NCBI RefSeq assembly: GCF_002943565.1
Contig: NZ_PJCH01000005.1
Coordinates: forward strand, 1 to 64,000
Direction: 5' to 3'
From: Hyphococcus luteus
GTDB taxonomy: Bacteria > Pseudomonadota > Alphaproteobacteria > Caulobacterales > Parvularculaceae
DNA length: 64,000 bases
Shown here: in pieces, positions 18,202 through 26,197 of the stretch
Layout: every line of letters begins with the position of its first letter
Numbering within the stretch: position 1 is the stretch's first letter
Translations under genes and position numbers: made by a program
Notes under the pieces: generated by a model
Told to the model about the DNA's origin: nothing
What the model saw: only the letters and a program-made list of their open reading frames with translations
Databases searched by the model: none

Positions 18202-18253
18202 AGGCATTGTCTTTTCATCACTCGCAGATATTTCATGCTGGCTTCAAGCGGCG

Positions 18254-19549
18254 CTATGCGTCGGCGCGCCCCCAAAATCGCCCGGACAGGTAAAACGCGG
18301 CGGCGGACGGAATGTTCAGCAAAAATACGCATGCAATCGCGATCCCGAGCGCGCTCACGCCGAATGACGGCGTCAGCGCATCGCTGATAAGGCCGATCAG
18401 AAGCGGTCCCAGACCGAGGCCCGCTAAGTTCTGTATAAAGATCATAAGCGCTGCAGCGCTGGCGCGCTCGCGCGGATCGGCAATGCCTTGAACCAGCGCA
18501 TAGGACGCCGGCTGGTAAAGCGTGCCAAAAAAAACAGCCGCAACGGCGCCGATGAGCGCGAAGATAAGCCCCGGCGTCAAAAACGCCGGAACGCCGATAA
18601 AAGTCGCCGCAAAAACGGTCAACGCCGGCCACCAGGCGAGCCAGCGGCGATCGCGCTTGGCGAGAAAATCGCCGGCCGCGCCGCCGATAACGCTGCCGAC
18701 GGCTCCAGCGACGGCCGCCGCCGAGCCCAAAATCACCGCCGCTTCGCTGACCGACATTTCATGGGCGCGGACGAAATAAGCAATGCCGAAGGCGGCGAGC
18801 CCGTAGGACACCATCAAATGAAAGGCCGATCCCGTCACGCACAACAGGAAGGCCGGCGACTTCATCAGCGCGCCGAAGACATTGGCCGCGCTGCGCGGCG
18901 GCGCGGCGGCGCCAAGGCGCGGGGGCTCCTTCAACGTAAAATAGGTCAAAGCGGAAACAACAAGCCCCGGAGCGCCGAGCGCCAGGAATGCTGCGCGCCA
19001 GCCATAGTTCTCGGCGACAAGCCCGCCGATGATCGAGGCGACGAGACCACCCGCCGATATGCCCAAGACAATAACGGAGAACGCCGTCGCCCGCCGCGCC
19101 GGTGAAACGGAATCCGCAATCAGGGAATGCGTGCATGGCGCGTAGCCCGCCTCGCCGACCGCGACGCCGGTGCGCGCCGCCGCCAGAAACCAGAAGCCCG
19201 GCGCGACGCCGCACAACATCGTCATGGCGCTCCACAGCGCCAGACACGCAGCCAGAATATTGCGGCGATTAAGCCGGTCGGCGATACGCGCAATGACGAG
19301 TCCCAGGGTCGGATAGACCAGCGCGAACGCCGTGCCGCCTACTAGGCCGAGCATCGTGTCTGAAAGGCCGAATTCATTTTTGACGGGCTCGGCGACGATG
19401 CCGATGATCTGCCGGTCCGCCATATTCAGCGTCGACACCAGAAACATCATCAGGAGGAAATACGGCAAGGACGTTCCGGCGGCCTTGCCTTGCCTTGCCT
19501 TGCCTTGCGTCGCGATTGCGCTGGGCTGCGGAACGCCGCTCGCCGTCAT
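18254..19549 (-). CDS. MFS transporter, spinster-like
   Basis: 431-residue inner-membrane carrier with about 12 hydrophobic segments. N-terminal signature LNMADRQIIGIVAEPVKNEF, loop ARIADRLNRRN, and the charged GVAVGEAGYAPC stretch in TM4-5 are typical of spinster-like MFS proteins. ATG 19549 is chosen because GGAGAGGAAACG precedes it; a longer frame to 19591 has no such site. Codons 14-22 contain five copies of the pentamer CCTTG (plus strand), so slippage would frameshift the gene near its start. An imperfect copy of the island palindrome (19661-19675) lies 112 bp upstream. The gene opens the leftward side of the catabolic island, and uptake of the island's substrate or product is the likely task. 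Confidence 0.9.
   Translation of the reverse strand: MTASGVPQPSAIATQGKARQGKAAGTSLPYFLLMMFLVSTLNMADRQIIGIVAEPVKNEFGLSDTMLGLVGGTAFALVYPTLGLVIARIADRLNRRNILAACLALWSAMTMLCGVAPGFWFLAAARTGVAVGEAGYAPCTHSLIADSVSPARRATAFSVIVLGISAGGLVASIIGGLVAENYGWRAAFLALGAPGLVVSALTYFTLKEPPRLGAAAPPRSAANVFGALMKSPAFLLCVTGSAFHLMVSYGLAAFGIAYFVRAHEMSVSEAAVILGSAAAVAGAVGSVIGGAAGDFLAKRDRRWLAWWPALTVFAATFIGVPAFLTPGLIFALIGAVAAVFFGTLYQPASYALVQGIADPRERASAAALMIFIQNLAGLGLGPLLIGLISDALTPSFGVSALGIAIACVFLLNIPSAAAFYLSGRFWGRADA
19483..19507 (+). repeat. Pentanucleotide tandem repeat (CCTTG)5 inside the MFS gene
   Basis: Five uninterrupted CCTTG units, 25 bp, inside codons about 14-22 of the MFS carrier, encoding a Gly-Lys-Ala-Arg-Gln-type repeat. 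Gain or loss of one unit would shift the frame. Confidence 0.95.
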
Positions 19550-19660
19550 GTCGTTTCCTCTCCTGCCTGCATGGCCGCCGTTCTTTAGCATTGCGGCGGT
19601 CCCGGCTTTTTTTGGACTACGGCTGTTTCGCCCGCGCGCTGCAGCGTCGCGATAGCCTTA

Positions 19661-19675
19661 TGTCAATAATCGGCA
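19661..19675. promoter_or_regulatory. GntR-type operator candidate A
   Basis: TGTCAATAATCGGCA, 13 of 15 matches to the palindrome TGTCAATWATTGACA. It lies upstream of the MFS gene starting at 19549 and downstream-facing from the GntR pair. Its shared use with six other promoters of the island supports a common regulator. Confidence 0.7.
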
Positions 19676-19765
19676 ATATATCATTCAGCGAGCCTTTGGA
19701 AGGGACGAAAGGACAAATAAGCAGCGCGGGCGCGCCTCCTTTTGAGCAGCCGCGTCAGCCCGATA

Positions 19766-20533
19766 TCATTCGCCGGCTTCCGCCAGCGCATCAAGCGGCA
19801 GAGGACTGTCGCCCGCCTCAGCCCGGCGGCGAATTTCAGCGAGACTGTCGAGCACTAGATCCCGGGCGAGCCGCTCGGCCTCGCCGACACGCCGGTTCTC
19901 GATGGCTTTACAAAGGGCGTTCCATCGCGCCGCCGAGCGCCGGCGGCGTTCGGGGCTGAGAATGCTCGCCCACAAAACCGCCACCTCCCGTTCGAACGCG
20001 CCCGACATGCGCCCGAGATAGTTGGCGCCCGATATGCTGGTAATCAGTACAGACACGGCGCGGCGCACGGTGATGTAGTGTCCGACAGTGGCGTCTTCCG
20101 TTGCCGCCAGGCGCATCAGCAGGGCCGCGCCGTCGGCGATGGCGCCGAGCGCGGCGGCGCTGGGTTCGGAAGCGGACGCCGCAAGACCGGCCTGAGCGGC
20201 GAAAAGCTCGGCGCGAATGTGAAACAGGCCTTCGAGCTCCTCATCCGTCAGCTTACGCACGATTGCGCCTTTGCGGCCGCGAAGCGCCACAAGACCGTCC
20301 CGGTCGAGCAAGCGCAACGCTTCACGCACCGGCCCGCGGCTGACATCGAAATGATCAGCCACCGCCAGCTCCCGGATCGATTCACCCGGCTTGAAATCGC
20401 CGAACTGAATCCGGTCGGCGATCCAAGCGGCGATATGGCCCGGCAGGGTCGGCGGCGGTGGTTGCGCGACGCCTGCGATCGTCTCCGCACGCGCGACAAA
20501 AGCCCGAATATCCGGCTCAAGCTCCGTTGTCAT
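19766..20533 (-). CDS. GntR family transcriptional regulator (FadR-like)
   Basis: 255 residues. An N-terminal winged helix-turn-helix (about residues 30-95: LPGHIAAWIADRIQFGDFKP, IRELAVADHFDVSRGPVREA, LRLLDRDGLVALRGRKGAIV) is followed by an all-helical FCD-type ligand domain starting ELEGLFHIRAEL. Such regulators bind short palindromes as dimers and release DNA on binding an organic acid. The start ATG overlaps the stop of the preceding GntR gene by 4 bp (ATGA), so the two proteins are probably made together in fixed ratio. Target: most likely the TGTCAATWATTGACA sites around it, including the one at 21135. The likely FCD metal-binding residues could not be placed with certainty. Confidence 0.93.
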   Translation of the reverse strand: MTTELEPDIRAFVARAETIAGVAQPPPPTLPGHIAAWIADRIQFGDFKPGESIRELAVADHFDVSRGPVREALRLLDRDGLVALRGRKGAIVRKLTDEELEGLFHIRAELFAAQAGLAASASEPSAAALGAIADGAALLMRLAATEDATVGHYITVRRAVSVLITSISGANYLGRMSGAFEREVAVLWASILSPERRRRSAARWNALCKAIENRRVGEAERLARDLVLDSLAEIRRRAEAGDSPLPLDALAEAGE

Positions 20534-21153
20534 CGGCTTAGACTTTCTTCAATTTCAACGAGGCGCTCCGGCGCAACGATCGCTACATGCAGCGCGATGC
20601 GCGCCATCGCACGAACGAGACGTATGTTTCCGGACGATGCGCCGAGCCTTTCCAATTGGGCTTCAATCTGTTTCAGCCGGTCTGACGGTTGCTTTTTTGA
20701 TTTGCCCTCAGGCAATGACGGTTGGATAGAGGCGTCGTGACGGCGAAGCTCTTCTCCCAGCAACCACCGCAAACGATCCCACACGATAAAAAGCTCCTCA
20801 GGCGGCGCGTAAGCCTCGGCAATCACGCGCGCCCCGCGCCGCGCCGAAACAATGATCGCGCCCTGTTTTTCCAGAAGATGAAACGCCTCCCGCGTGGTCG
20901 CCGACGTGCAGTCGAAGCGCTCCGTCACCGCGCGTTCCGTGATGCGCGCGCCCGCCTTGAATGATCCGTCCACGATCAATGCGCGCAACTCGTCCGCGAC
21001 GACCGCAGGGCCGGCGCCGCTTTTGCTTGACGCATCGGAAGGTTTTGTCGTTTGGTGCTGGGTCCTGGCTTTTGTTGTTTTTCTTGTCACGTTCCTGAAG
21101 ATCGTCCGCCGGTTGCTGATTAAGGGCTTGCATTCGTAAATAATTGACTTCAT
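20530..21153 (-). CDS. GntR family regulator with short C-terminal domain
   Basis: Up to 207 residues. A winged HTH (VVADELRALIVDGSFKAGAR, ITERAVTERFDCTSATTREA, FHLLEKQGAIIVSARRGARV) follows a polar 45-residue N-terminal extension. The C-terminal part (LFIVWDRLRWLLGEELRRHD onward) is only about 90 residues, much shorter than a full FCD domain of about 130. The ATG at 21153 lies on top of operator candidate B; GTG 21090 would give 187 residues and leave the operator in the promoter, so the start is uncertain. It overlaps the second GntR gene by 4 bp. I infer a heteromeric or mutually regulating pair; only the gene arrangement is seen. Confidence 0.88.
   Translation of the reverse strand: MKSIIYECKPLISNRRTIFRNVTRKTTKARTQHQTTKPSDASSKSGAGPAVVADELRALIVDGSFKAGARITERAVTERFDCTSATTREAFHLLEKQGAIIVSARRGARVIAEAYAPPEELFIVWDRLRWLLGEELRRHDASIQPSLPEGKSKKQPSDRLKQIEAQLERLGASSGNIRLVRAMARIALHVAIVAPERLVEIEESLSR
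21135..21149. promoter_or_regulatory. GntR-type operator candidate B (autoregulatory position)
   Basis: CGTAAATAATTGACT, 12 of 15 matches to TGTCAATWATTGACA. It lies between the divergent GntR pair and the MaoC-like gene, or over the first codons of the GntR gene if ATG 21153 is used. This is where autorepression would be expected. Confidence 0.55.
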
Positions 21154-21180
21154 AGGGGTTAGGCAACCGTTTTATAGATT

Positions 21181-22041
21181 TTGCAAGCTCCGCCATTGCC
21201 CTTGCCTTCCGACATAGCCGGGCGCCGCTTCGGCCCGCTCTCATGGACCGCCACGCTGCGGCGTATTCTCGCTTATCGCGCCGCGCTTCGCCCGTCGGAT
21301 GCGCAGTCGCTGAACGATGACAATGGAGGCGCGTTCCGCGCCTTGCCGTTTCACGTTTCGACGCCCGAATGGCTGCTTTCCTGTGAAATGATCAAATCAT
21401 TTGAAGGCCTGGCGCCCGAAGAAGCCGAACGGGGCGTGGTGATTGGGCAAGACACGTCGTTTTTTCAACCGATCATCGCCGGGGCCGATATTAATGTTGA
21501 GGCGACGATAACCGGGCTGCGGCCCGCCCGTTCCGGCGCGATCCTTGCGGCGACGTTTGAAACCCGCAGCGCCGACGGCGCCGTCCTGCACGCCCGGACA
21601 AAAGCGACAACGATGTATCGAAACGTCGTCTGTGAGACGACAGGCGATACGCCGTCGCCCGTGTCAATTGCGCCGCCTGGAACGGGCGCGGTTGAGAGGG
21701 AATTACGCCTTTCTTTCGGCTTCGCCCATGTCTTTTCCGAATGCGCCGAAATCTGGAACCCGATCCATACGGAGTATCGCGTTGCAAGACGCGCCGGACT
21801 TGAAGAGCCCATCGTACACGGCGCTGCGTTGTGGGCGCAGGCCGGTCTTTTGATCGCAGATGTCTGCGCCGACGGTGAGCCCGGCCGCCTGAAGCGTCTA
21901 AGCGCACGTTTTCTGGCGCCGGCGCCGAACGGCGCGCCATTATCCTTTTCCTGCGAGCATGAAGACGGCGCGGCGCGATACGCTTTGCGCCTTGCCGATG
22001 GCGCGCTCGCTGTCGCAGGTGAGGCGGTTTACGCGCGCTAG
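21181..22041 (+). CDS. MaoC-like / FAS1-type dehydratase (double hotdog) protein
   Basis: 286 residues with two hotdog halves. The second half carries the hydratase-2-like stretch AEIWNPIHTEYRVARRAGLE followed by EPIVHGAALWAQ. Enzymes of this group hydrate or dehydrate 3-hydroxyacyl-CoA thioesters. The usual catalytic Asp of the D-x-N-P-(L/I)-H motif is Ile here (I-W-N-P-I-H), as in some FAS1-like or mesaconyl-CoA-hydratase-like relatives, so ordinary enoyl-CoA hydratase chemistry is doubtful. The start is uncertain: 21181 is TTG with no good ribosome-binding site, and another TTG follows at 21196. It is transcribed divergently from the GntR pair, sharing operator B, and likely acts on a CoA intermediate of the island's pathway. 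Confidence 0.75.
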   Translation: MQAPPLPLPSDIAGRRFGPLSWTATLRRILAYRAALRPSDAQSLNDDNGGAFRALPFHVSTPEWLLSCEMIKSFEGLAPEEAERGVVIGQDTSFFQPIIAGADINVEATITGLRPARSGAILAATFETRSADGAVLHARTKATTMYRNVVCETTGDTPSPVSIAPPGTGAVERELRLSFGFAHVFSECAEIWNPIHTEYRVARRAGLEEPIVHGAALWAQAGLLIADVCADGEPGRLKRLSARFLAPAPNGAPLSFSCEHEDGAARYALRLADGALAVAGEAVYAR

Positions 22042-22097
22042 ACAAACGCCGAACGCCGGCGCAATGAACTTCGCCGGCATTCGAATTCGCTTGGCGC

Positions 22098-23360
22098 TTA
22101 TGGGTTTGCGTCCACCTGATCGTCGATCAGCTCGGCGAGCCCCATGGGATTGATGATAAGCTCCACCGCGTCCTGATAACCGGACAGCAGGTGATCATCG
22201 AGATGGATATAGGCGGCCCAGTCTCTTTCAGGCGAATAGAAAGTGACCGCGCCCCATGCGCCGACGCCCATATAGATCGTTGAATGGCTCAAATCCTCAG
22301 GCGCAAACACCCACTGGCCGCGCGCATAGTCAATACTGAGTTTCTGCGCCGGACTGCTCACTACTGGAACAGGCTCACAATTGCCCACGCCGTCGCACCG
22401 GCCAGACTGGAGCGGTACCATGACCTCGGTCATGTCTGCGCGGGACGTCGCGTTCAAAAGCGCATGGCTGGAGCCGCACTGCCCACTCAAAAGGGCTTGC
22501 GCAAATGCTCCGCCATCGAACAAATCCGTTTCAAAGCCGCCCGCCGGCCATTCATTGCCGCTCCGCGTGACGGTCGTGTTCGGAAAGTTGCACACGCCGG
22601 AGCCGGTCAAATAGTTTTCGACGAGATCCGTGAAGCTGTAATTCGTCGAATAAGCGTGGTTGACCGCGTTCACCAGAACAAGGCCTAAAATCTGCCAGGA
22701 CATGGGCCCATAAGAGAAGGCGTCGCCCGGCGCATAAACGCGAACGGCGTGATCTGGATCGTCGGCAATGTCGGCCGCTACCATTTCCTCGCCGCAATCT
22801 TCAAACGATACAAAGGGGTTGTTGATGCACGAGAACACATTCGCCGGCCAGGCGCTGACGCTTTCATGCCCTGTCGTCATGGTGATGAGATCGTCAATCG
22901 TCATATGGTCATACACGAGCCGCGGGGTTCCGCTGTCGTCGAACGCGCTTGAATTCAGCGACGTCGCATTGGGGATGTAATCTTTCACAAGATCATTGAG
23001 CGAAAGACCGACGTGCTGATCCTCAATAACAGCGAAGGCCAACGCCGCCGTATAGGTTTTGGACAATGACGCGACATTGAAATTGTGGTTGTCGACGAAC
23101 GTCTCGCAATCCTGTCCGTCCCACCAGCCAAAACCGCTCCAATAAACGACCTGCCCCTTATGATAGACGATCAAGCCGCCGCTCTGGAACGGCGAATCTT
23201 CCAGCGCATCCTTAACGGCCGTCCAGTCATATCCAGAGGGCAACGTCGCCGGCGGGCAGTTTTCGTAAGACGCCGCGGCGGCCTTCCCAGCCAAAGTCAT
23301 GGCAAGGAACGCCCCAAGCAGCGCGCCCGCTCTTCCCAGATGTTTGCTCATATGCCTCAC
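22098..23360 (-). CDS. Secreted serine hydrolase of the beta-lactamase/DD-peptidase fold
   Basis: About 420 residues with a cleavable signal peptide (GALLGAFLAMTLAGKAAAA). The nucleophile motif S-x-x-K is ASLSKTYTAALA, and the second motif region may be YGPMSWQILG. Members of this fold include class C beta-lactamases, DD-peptidases, esterases and amide hydrolases such as EstB and NylB. Several Cys pairs in the mature part suggest disulfides and a periplasmic location. GTG 23360 follows AGGAGG by 5 bp; ATG 23351, three codons on, is the alternative. Operator candidate C lies 124 bp upstream. In this island I infer hydrolysis of an ester or amide substrate in the periplasm and not resistance. 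Confidence 0.85.
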   Translation of the reverse strand: MRHMSKHLGRAGALLGAFLAMTLAGKAAAASYENCPPATLPSGYDWTAVKDALEDSPFQSGGLIVYHKGQVVYWSGFGWWDGQDCETFVDNHNFNVASLSKTYTAALAFAVIEDQHVGLSLNDLVKDYIPNATSLNSSAFDDSGTPRLVYDHMTIDDLITMTTGHESVSAWPANVFSCINNPFVSFEDCGEEMVAADIADDPDHAVRVYAPGDAFSYGPMSWQILGLVLVNAVNHAYSTNYSFTDLVENYLTGSGVCNFPNTTVTRSGNEWPAGGFETDLFDGGAFAQALLSGQCGSSHALLNATSRADMTEVMVPLQSGRCDGVGNCEPVPVVSSPAQKLSIDYARGQWVFAPEDLSHSTIYMGVGAWGAVTFYSPERDWAAYIHLDDHLLSGYQDAVELIINPMGLAELIDDQVDANP

Positions 23361-23483
23361 TGTTTCCTCCTTGATTGACAGCGTTTCGCCGCCGCCAGGC
23401 GACTGGCGGCGCGAACGCATAGTTTTTGCCGGCCTACAAGGCGCAACAGTTGGGTCGGCTTTGTGACCGGAGCGCCGCCATAT

Positions 23484-23498
23484 TGTCAATAATTGTCA
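23484..23498. promoter_or_regulatory. GntR-type operator candidate C
   Basis: TGTCAATAATTGTCA, 14 of 15 matches to TGTCAATWATTGACA, followed by two more tcaa half-like repeats. It lies upstream of the leftward serine hydrolase and in the divergent promoter region it shares with the rightward one. Confidence 0.8.
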
Positions 23499-23564
23499 AA
23501 TGGTCAAGAAATCAGTGGATGTCTGGGCCGTAATCGGCTAATTTTCTCTAAAAAACCACGTTAT

Positions 23565-23579
23565 TGAAATTTATTGACA
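23565..23579. promoter_or_regulatory. GntR-type operator candidate D
   Basis: TGAAATTTATTGACA, 12 of 15 matches to TGTCAATWATTGACA. It ends 16 bp before the TTG start of the rightward serine hydrolase at 23596, a position that would block transcription initiation or early elongation. Confidence 0.65.
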
Positions 23580-23595
23580 ATTATGGGAGGGAAAA

Positions 23596-24906
23596 TTGAC
23601 CGAGGCCTTCACCCGCCGCAGCGCGCTTGCCGCCGCCATCGCCGCGCCGCTCTCAACCCTCGCCCTGCCCGCCTGCAGCGCCAAGGCTCCCGCCGCTCCC
23701 TCCTTCAACAAGAGCCGGCTCAAAGAAGCCGGCGCGCTTATCGACGACCTTATCGACAAAAGACGCATTCCCGGCGCAGGCATGCGCATCTCGCGCCATG
23801 GCGAGCTTCTTTTCGAGCATTACGCAGGCGACGCGGATATGGCTTCAGGCAAATCCATTGCTCCGGATACGATCTACCGGGCTTATTCCATGACCAAGCC
23901 GGTGACGGTCGCAGCCGTCATGATCCTGATCGACGAAGGCATGGTTTCCCTTGACGCGCCCGTTGCATATTATGTTCCTGAGTTTTCCGACCTCGCCGTT
24001 TTCGTGTCGAACGATGGCGACGCCGTTAAGACTGAACCCGCCGAGACGATGCGCGTTCTTCATCTCCTGACGCACACGTCCGGCATCAGCAATAGCTGGA
24101 ACCCCGGGCCTATTTCCGCCCTTTACCGCAAAGCCGGGCTTGTCTCGGCCCAATACGCCTACAATCCGGAAATCAACGCCGGTCTTCCGGAATTCGCCGC
24201 GCGCCTCGCTAAGATTCCGCTGGAGTTTCAGCCCGGCTCGCGATGGCTTTACAGCTTTTCTCCCGATATCGCGGGCCTGATTGTCGAGCGCGTAACGGAA
24301 GAGAGTTTCGGCACCTTCCTGAAAAAACGCATTTTCGATCCTCTCGGCATGAAGGACGCCGATTTCCTCGTTCCCGCCGACAAGGCGGAGCGCCTTGCAA
24401 ACATGTACTCTTTGAAGGACGAAGAGCTCGTCCTGGCGGAGGCCGCAGCCGAATCGCCCTTCCTGCAAAAACCTTATGTCGAATCGGGATCCGCTGGACT
24501 TTTATGCACGCTGGCCGACTACGACCGCTTCGCCGATATGCTTGCAGGGCTCGGCGAAAGCGGGGGCGTGCGTATTATGAGCGAGGATAGCGCCCGCACC
24601 ATGATGTCGCCCCATATCGGCCCCGATATTCTGGGCGACGTCTTCAAACAATTCATGGGATTTGCGTCCGGCGGCTCTGGCCTTGGCATGGAGATGGCGC
24701 TTGGCGGCGCCGTCTTGACCGATCCCGCCATCGCCGAAACGCCGGGCCTTAAGGGCGAATATAGCTGGGGCGGCGCCGCCAGCACGACCTTTTTCTCGGT
24801 TCCCGACGCCGGTCTGTCGGCGACACTGATGACGCAGCTTTTTCCGTCGGGAACGCTGCCCTTGCGCGACATGCTGAAAACCGCCGTTTACAAGGCCCTT
24901 GATTAA
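23596..24906 (+). CDS. Serine hydrolase (beta-lactamase family), predicted lipoprotein
   Basis: 436 residues. A twin-arginine-like, lipoprotein-type leader (TRRSALAAAIAAPLS, then LPAC lipobox) indicates export and membrane anchoring. The catalytic S-x-x-K is YSMTKPVTVAAVM, followed by HLLTHTSGIS and a YSFSPDIAGLIVERV segment holding the Tyr of the second motif, as in EstB-type esterases and 6-aminohexanoate-dimer hydrolases. The TTG start at 23596 is supported by GGGAGGG nine bases upstream. It is followed after 40 bp by the DUF3089 lipoprotein gene, probably one transcript controlled by operator D. A second, unrelated-sequence member of the same fold is divergent at 22098. Confidence 0.88.
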   Translation: MTEAFTRRSALAAAIAAPLSTLALPACSAKAPAAPSFNKSRLKEAGALIDDLIDKRRIPGAGMRISRHGELLFEHYAGDADMASGKSIAPDTIYRAYSMTKPVTVAAVMILIDEGMVSLDAPVAYYVPEFSDLAVFVSNDGDAVKTEPAETMRVLHLLTHTSGISNSWNPGPISALYRKAGLVSAQYAYNPEINAGLPEFAARLAKIPLEFQPGSRWLYSFSPDIAGLIVERVTEESFGTFLKKRIFDPLGMKDADFLVPADKAERLANMYSLKDEELVLAEAAAESPFLQKPYVESGSAGLLCTLADYDRFADMLAGLGESGGVRIMSEDSARTMMSPHIGPDILGDVFKQFMGFASGGSGLGMEMALGGAVLTDPAIAETPGLKGEYSWGGAASTTFFSVPDAGLSATLMTQLFPSGTLPLRDMLKTAVYKALD

Positions 24907-24946
24907 ACCGCTCCTGAGCGTATCCGCGCCCTGTAGGAAACACCCA

Positions 24947-26062
24947 ATGAAAAAGACAATATCGGTTTTGTTCGCAGCGCTGATGACGGCCGCTTGTTCC
25001 TTGAAAAACGAGGACGACACGGGACTCGCCCGAAGGCTGTTGCTCAAGCCGGATCACGATTTTTCGCCGGATCTCGCGCCGCCCGCCCCTGACTATGCGA
25101 ACGACGATGCGTGGGCCGCTCTGCCCGGCCGCGAAGACAACGCCGATCAGACGCCGGAAGGCGTGGAGAACGGCGAAGAAACCGCGCGCGCCGACGTTTT
25201 CTTCATTCATCCCACCACCTATTTCAAAAAGGACGGCTGGAACGCGCCTTATGACGATTCCGGCGAAGCCCGCATGAGCGTCGAAAATGGAACTCTGCGC
25301 GGCCAGGCGAGCGTTTTCAACGGCTGTTGTCGCGTTTTCGCGCCGCGCTATCGCCAGGCGACGCTTTACACGTTCTTTGCATTCAACGAAAATAGCAAAG
25401 GAGCGCTCGATCTCGCCTATCGGGATGTCGCCGCGGCGTTCGATAATTTTGTCCATGAAAGAAACGATGGACGGCCTTTCATCATCGCCAGCCACAGCCA
25501 GGGCAGTTATCACGCCATGCGCCTTCTTGAAGAGCGCGTCATGGGCGCAGACCTTATGGACAGGCTCGTCGCCGTTTACGCGGTCGGGGGGCCTGTGCCG
25601 GAGGCTTTTGCGCCGGACCGCCTGCCGCCTTGCAGCGACGCCCGGCAGACCCGCTGCATCGTCGGCTGGAACACGGTTAGCAAAAACGCCGAACCCGATC
25701 CGCGCCGTGACGAACACGCCCTCATCTGGCTCGACGGCGAATACCAGCCGATCGCCATGCGCCCTCTGCTATGCGTCAATCCGCTGAACTGGAAAGCAGG
25801 CGGCGCCGCACCCGCGAGCGACAATCTCGGCGCGCTTTCGGGCAAACAGGAGCCCGACGCCTTATCGGCGCCCCTGCCTCGCCTCACCGGCGCGAGATGC
25901 GAAAACGGATATCTGGTTATCGATTTCGATAAGGACATAGACGGATTTAAAAGCCGGCTCACGAAGAACGGTTCTTATCACGTTTTCGACTACAATCTCT
26001 TCTATATGAATATCCGCGCAAATGCGATCGATCGGGTCGACGCCTTTCTTGAAGAGCAATGA
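24947..26062 (+). CDS. DUF3089 family lipoprotein, alpha/beta-hydrolase-like
   Basis: 371 residues with a short signal peptide and lipobox (MKKTISVLFAALMTAAC). Typical DUF3089 (PF11288) features are seen: DVFFIHPTTYFKKDGWN near residue 85, a nucleophile-elbow-like IIASHSQGSYHAMRLL near 185, and YAVGGPVPE after it. The serine in SHSQG suggests hydrolase activity. ATG 24947 follows TAGGAAAC and the signal peptide fixes the start. It lies 40 bp after a serine hydrolase lipoprotein gene, and both are expected at the cell envelope. I infer that the two act in sequence or as alternatives on an ester-containing substrate. Confidence 0.85.
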   Translation: MKKTISVLFAALMTAACSLKNEDDTGLARRLLLKPDHDFSPDLAPPAPDYANDDAWAALPGREDNADQTPEGVENGEETARADVFFIHPTTYFKKDGWNAPYDDSGEARMSVENGTLRGQASVFNGCCRVFAPRYRQATLYTFFAFNENSKGALDLAYRDVAAAFDNFVHERNDGRPFIIASHSQGSYHAMRLLEERVMGADLMDRLVAVYAVGGPVPEAFAPDRLPPCSDARQTRCIVGWNTVSKNAEPDPRRDEHALIWLDGEYQPIAMRPLLCVNPLNWKAGGAAPASDNLGALSGKQEPDALSAPLPRLTGARCENGYLVIDFDKDIDGFKSRLTKNGSYHVFDYNLFYMNIRANAIDRVDAFLEEQ

Positions 26063-26082
26063 GGCTGATGATCGCAAGAATA

Positions 26083-26118
26083 TCCCCCGGAAAGTGAGTC
26101 GGGGAACATTTTTAAGCT
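26083..26118 (+). terminator. Probable rho-independent terminator
   Basis: A C-rich arm (tcccccg) and a matching cgggga arm around a 10-nt loop, followed by attttt and tttttt runs, 20 bp after the DUF3089 stop. One bulged base makes it imperfect. Confidence 0.5.
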
Positions 26119-26156
26119 TTTTTGTTTTGCGCGCGTTCGGCGCTTCGCGCCTCACT

Positions 26157-26197
26157 ATCCGAAAACCGGTTCCCGTTTTTTGGAAGGCGCTCTAATT
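26157..26197. repeat. Alphaproteobacterial intergenic palindromic repeat-like element
   Basis: The string ccgaaaaccggttcccgttt, followed by tttggaa and ending in gctcta, strongly resembles the 'CCGAAAACCGGTTCCCACTTTTCGGGATCATGCTCTA'-like intergenic elements (quoted here only as a family type) scattered in many alphaproteobacterial genomes. Only one copy was noticed in this window. Confidence 0.45.
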
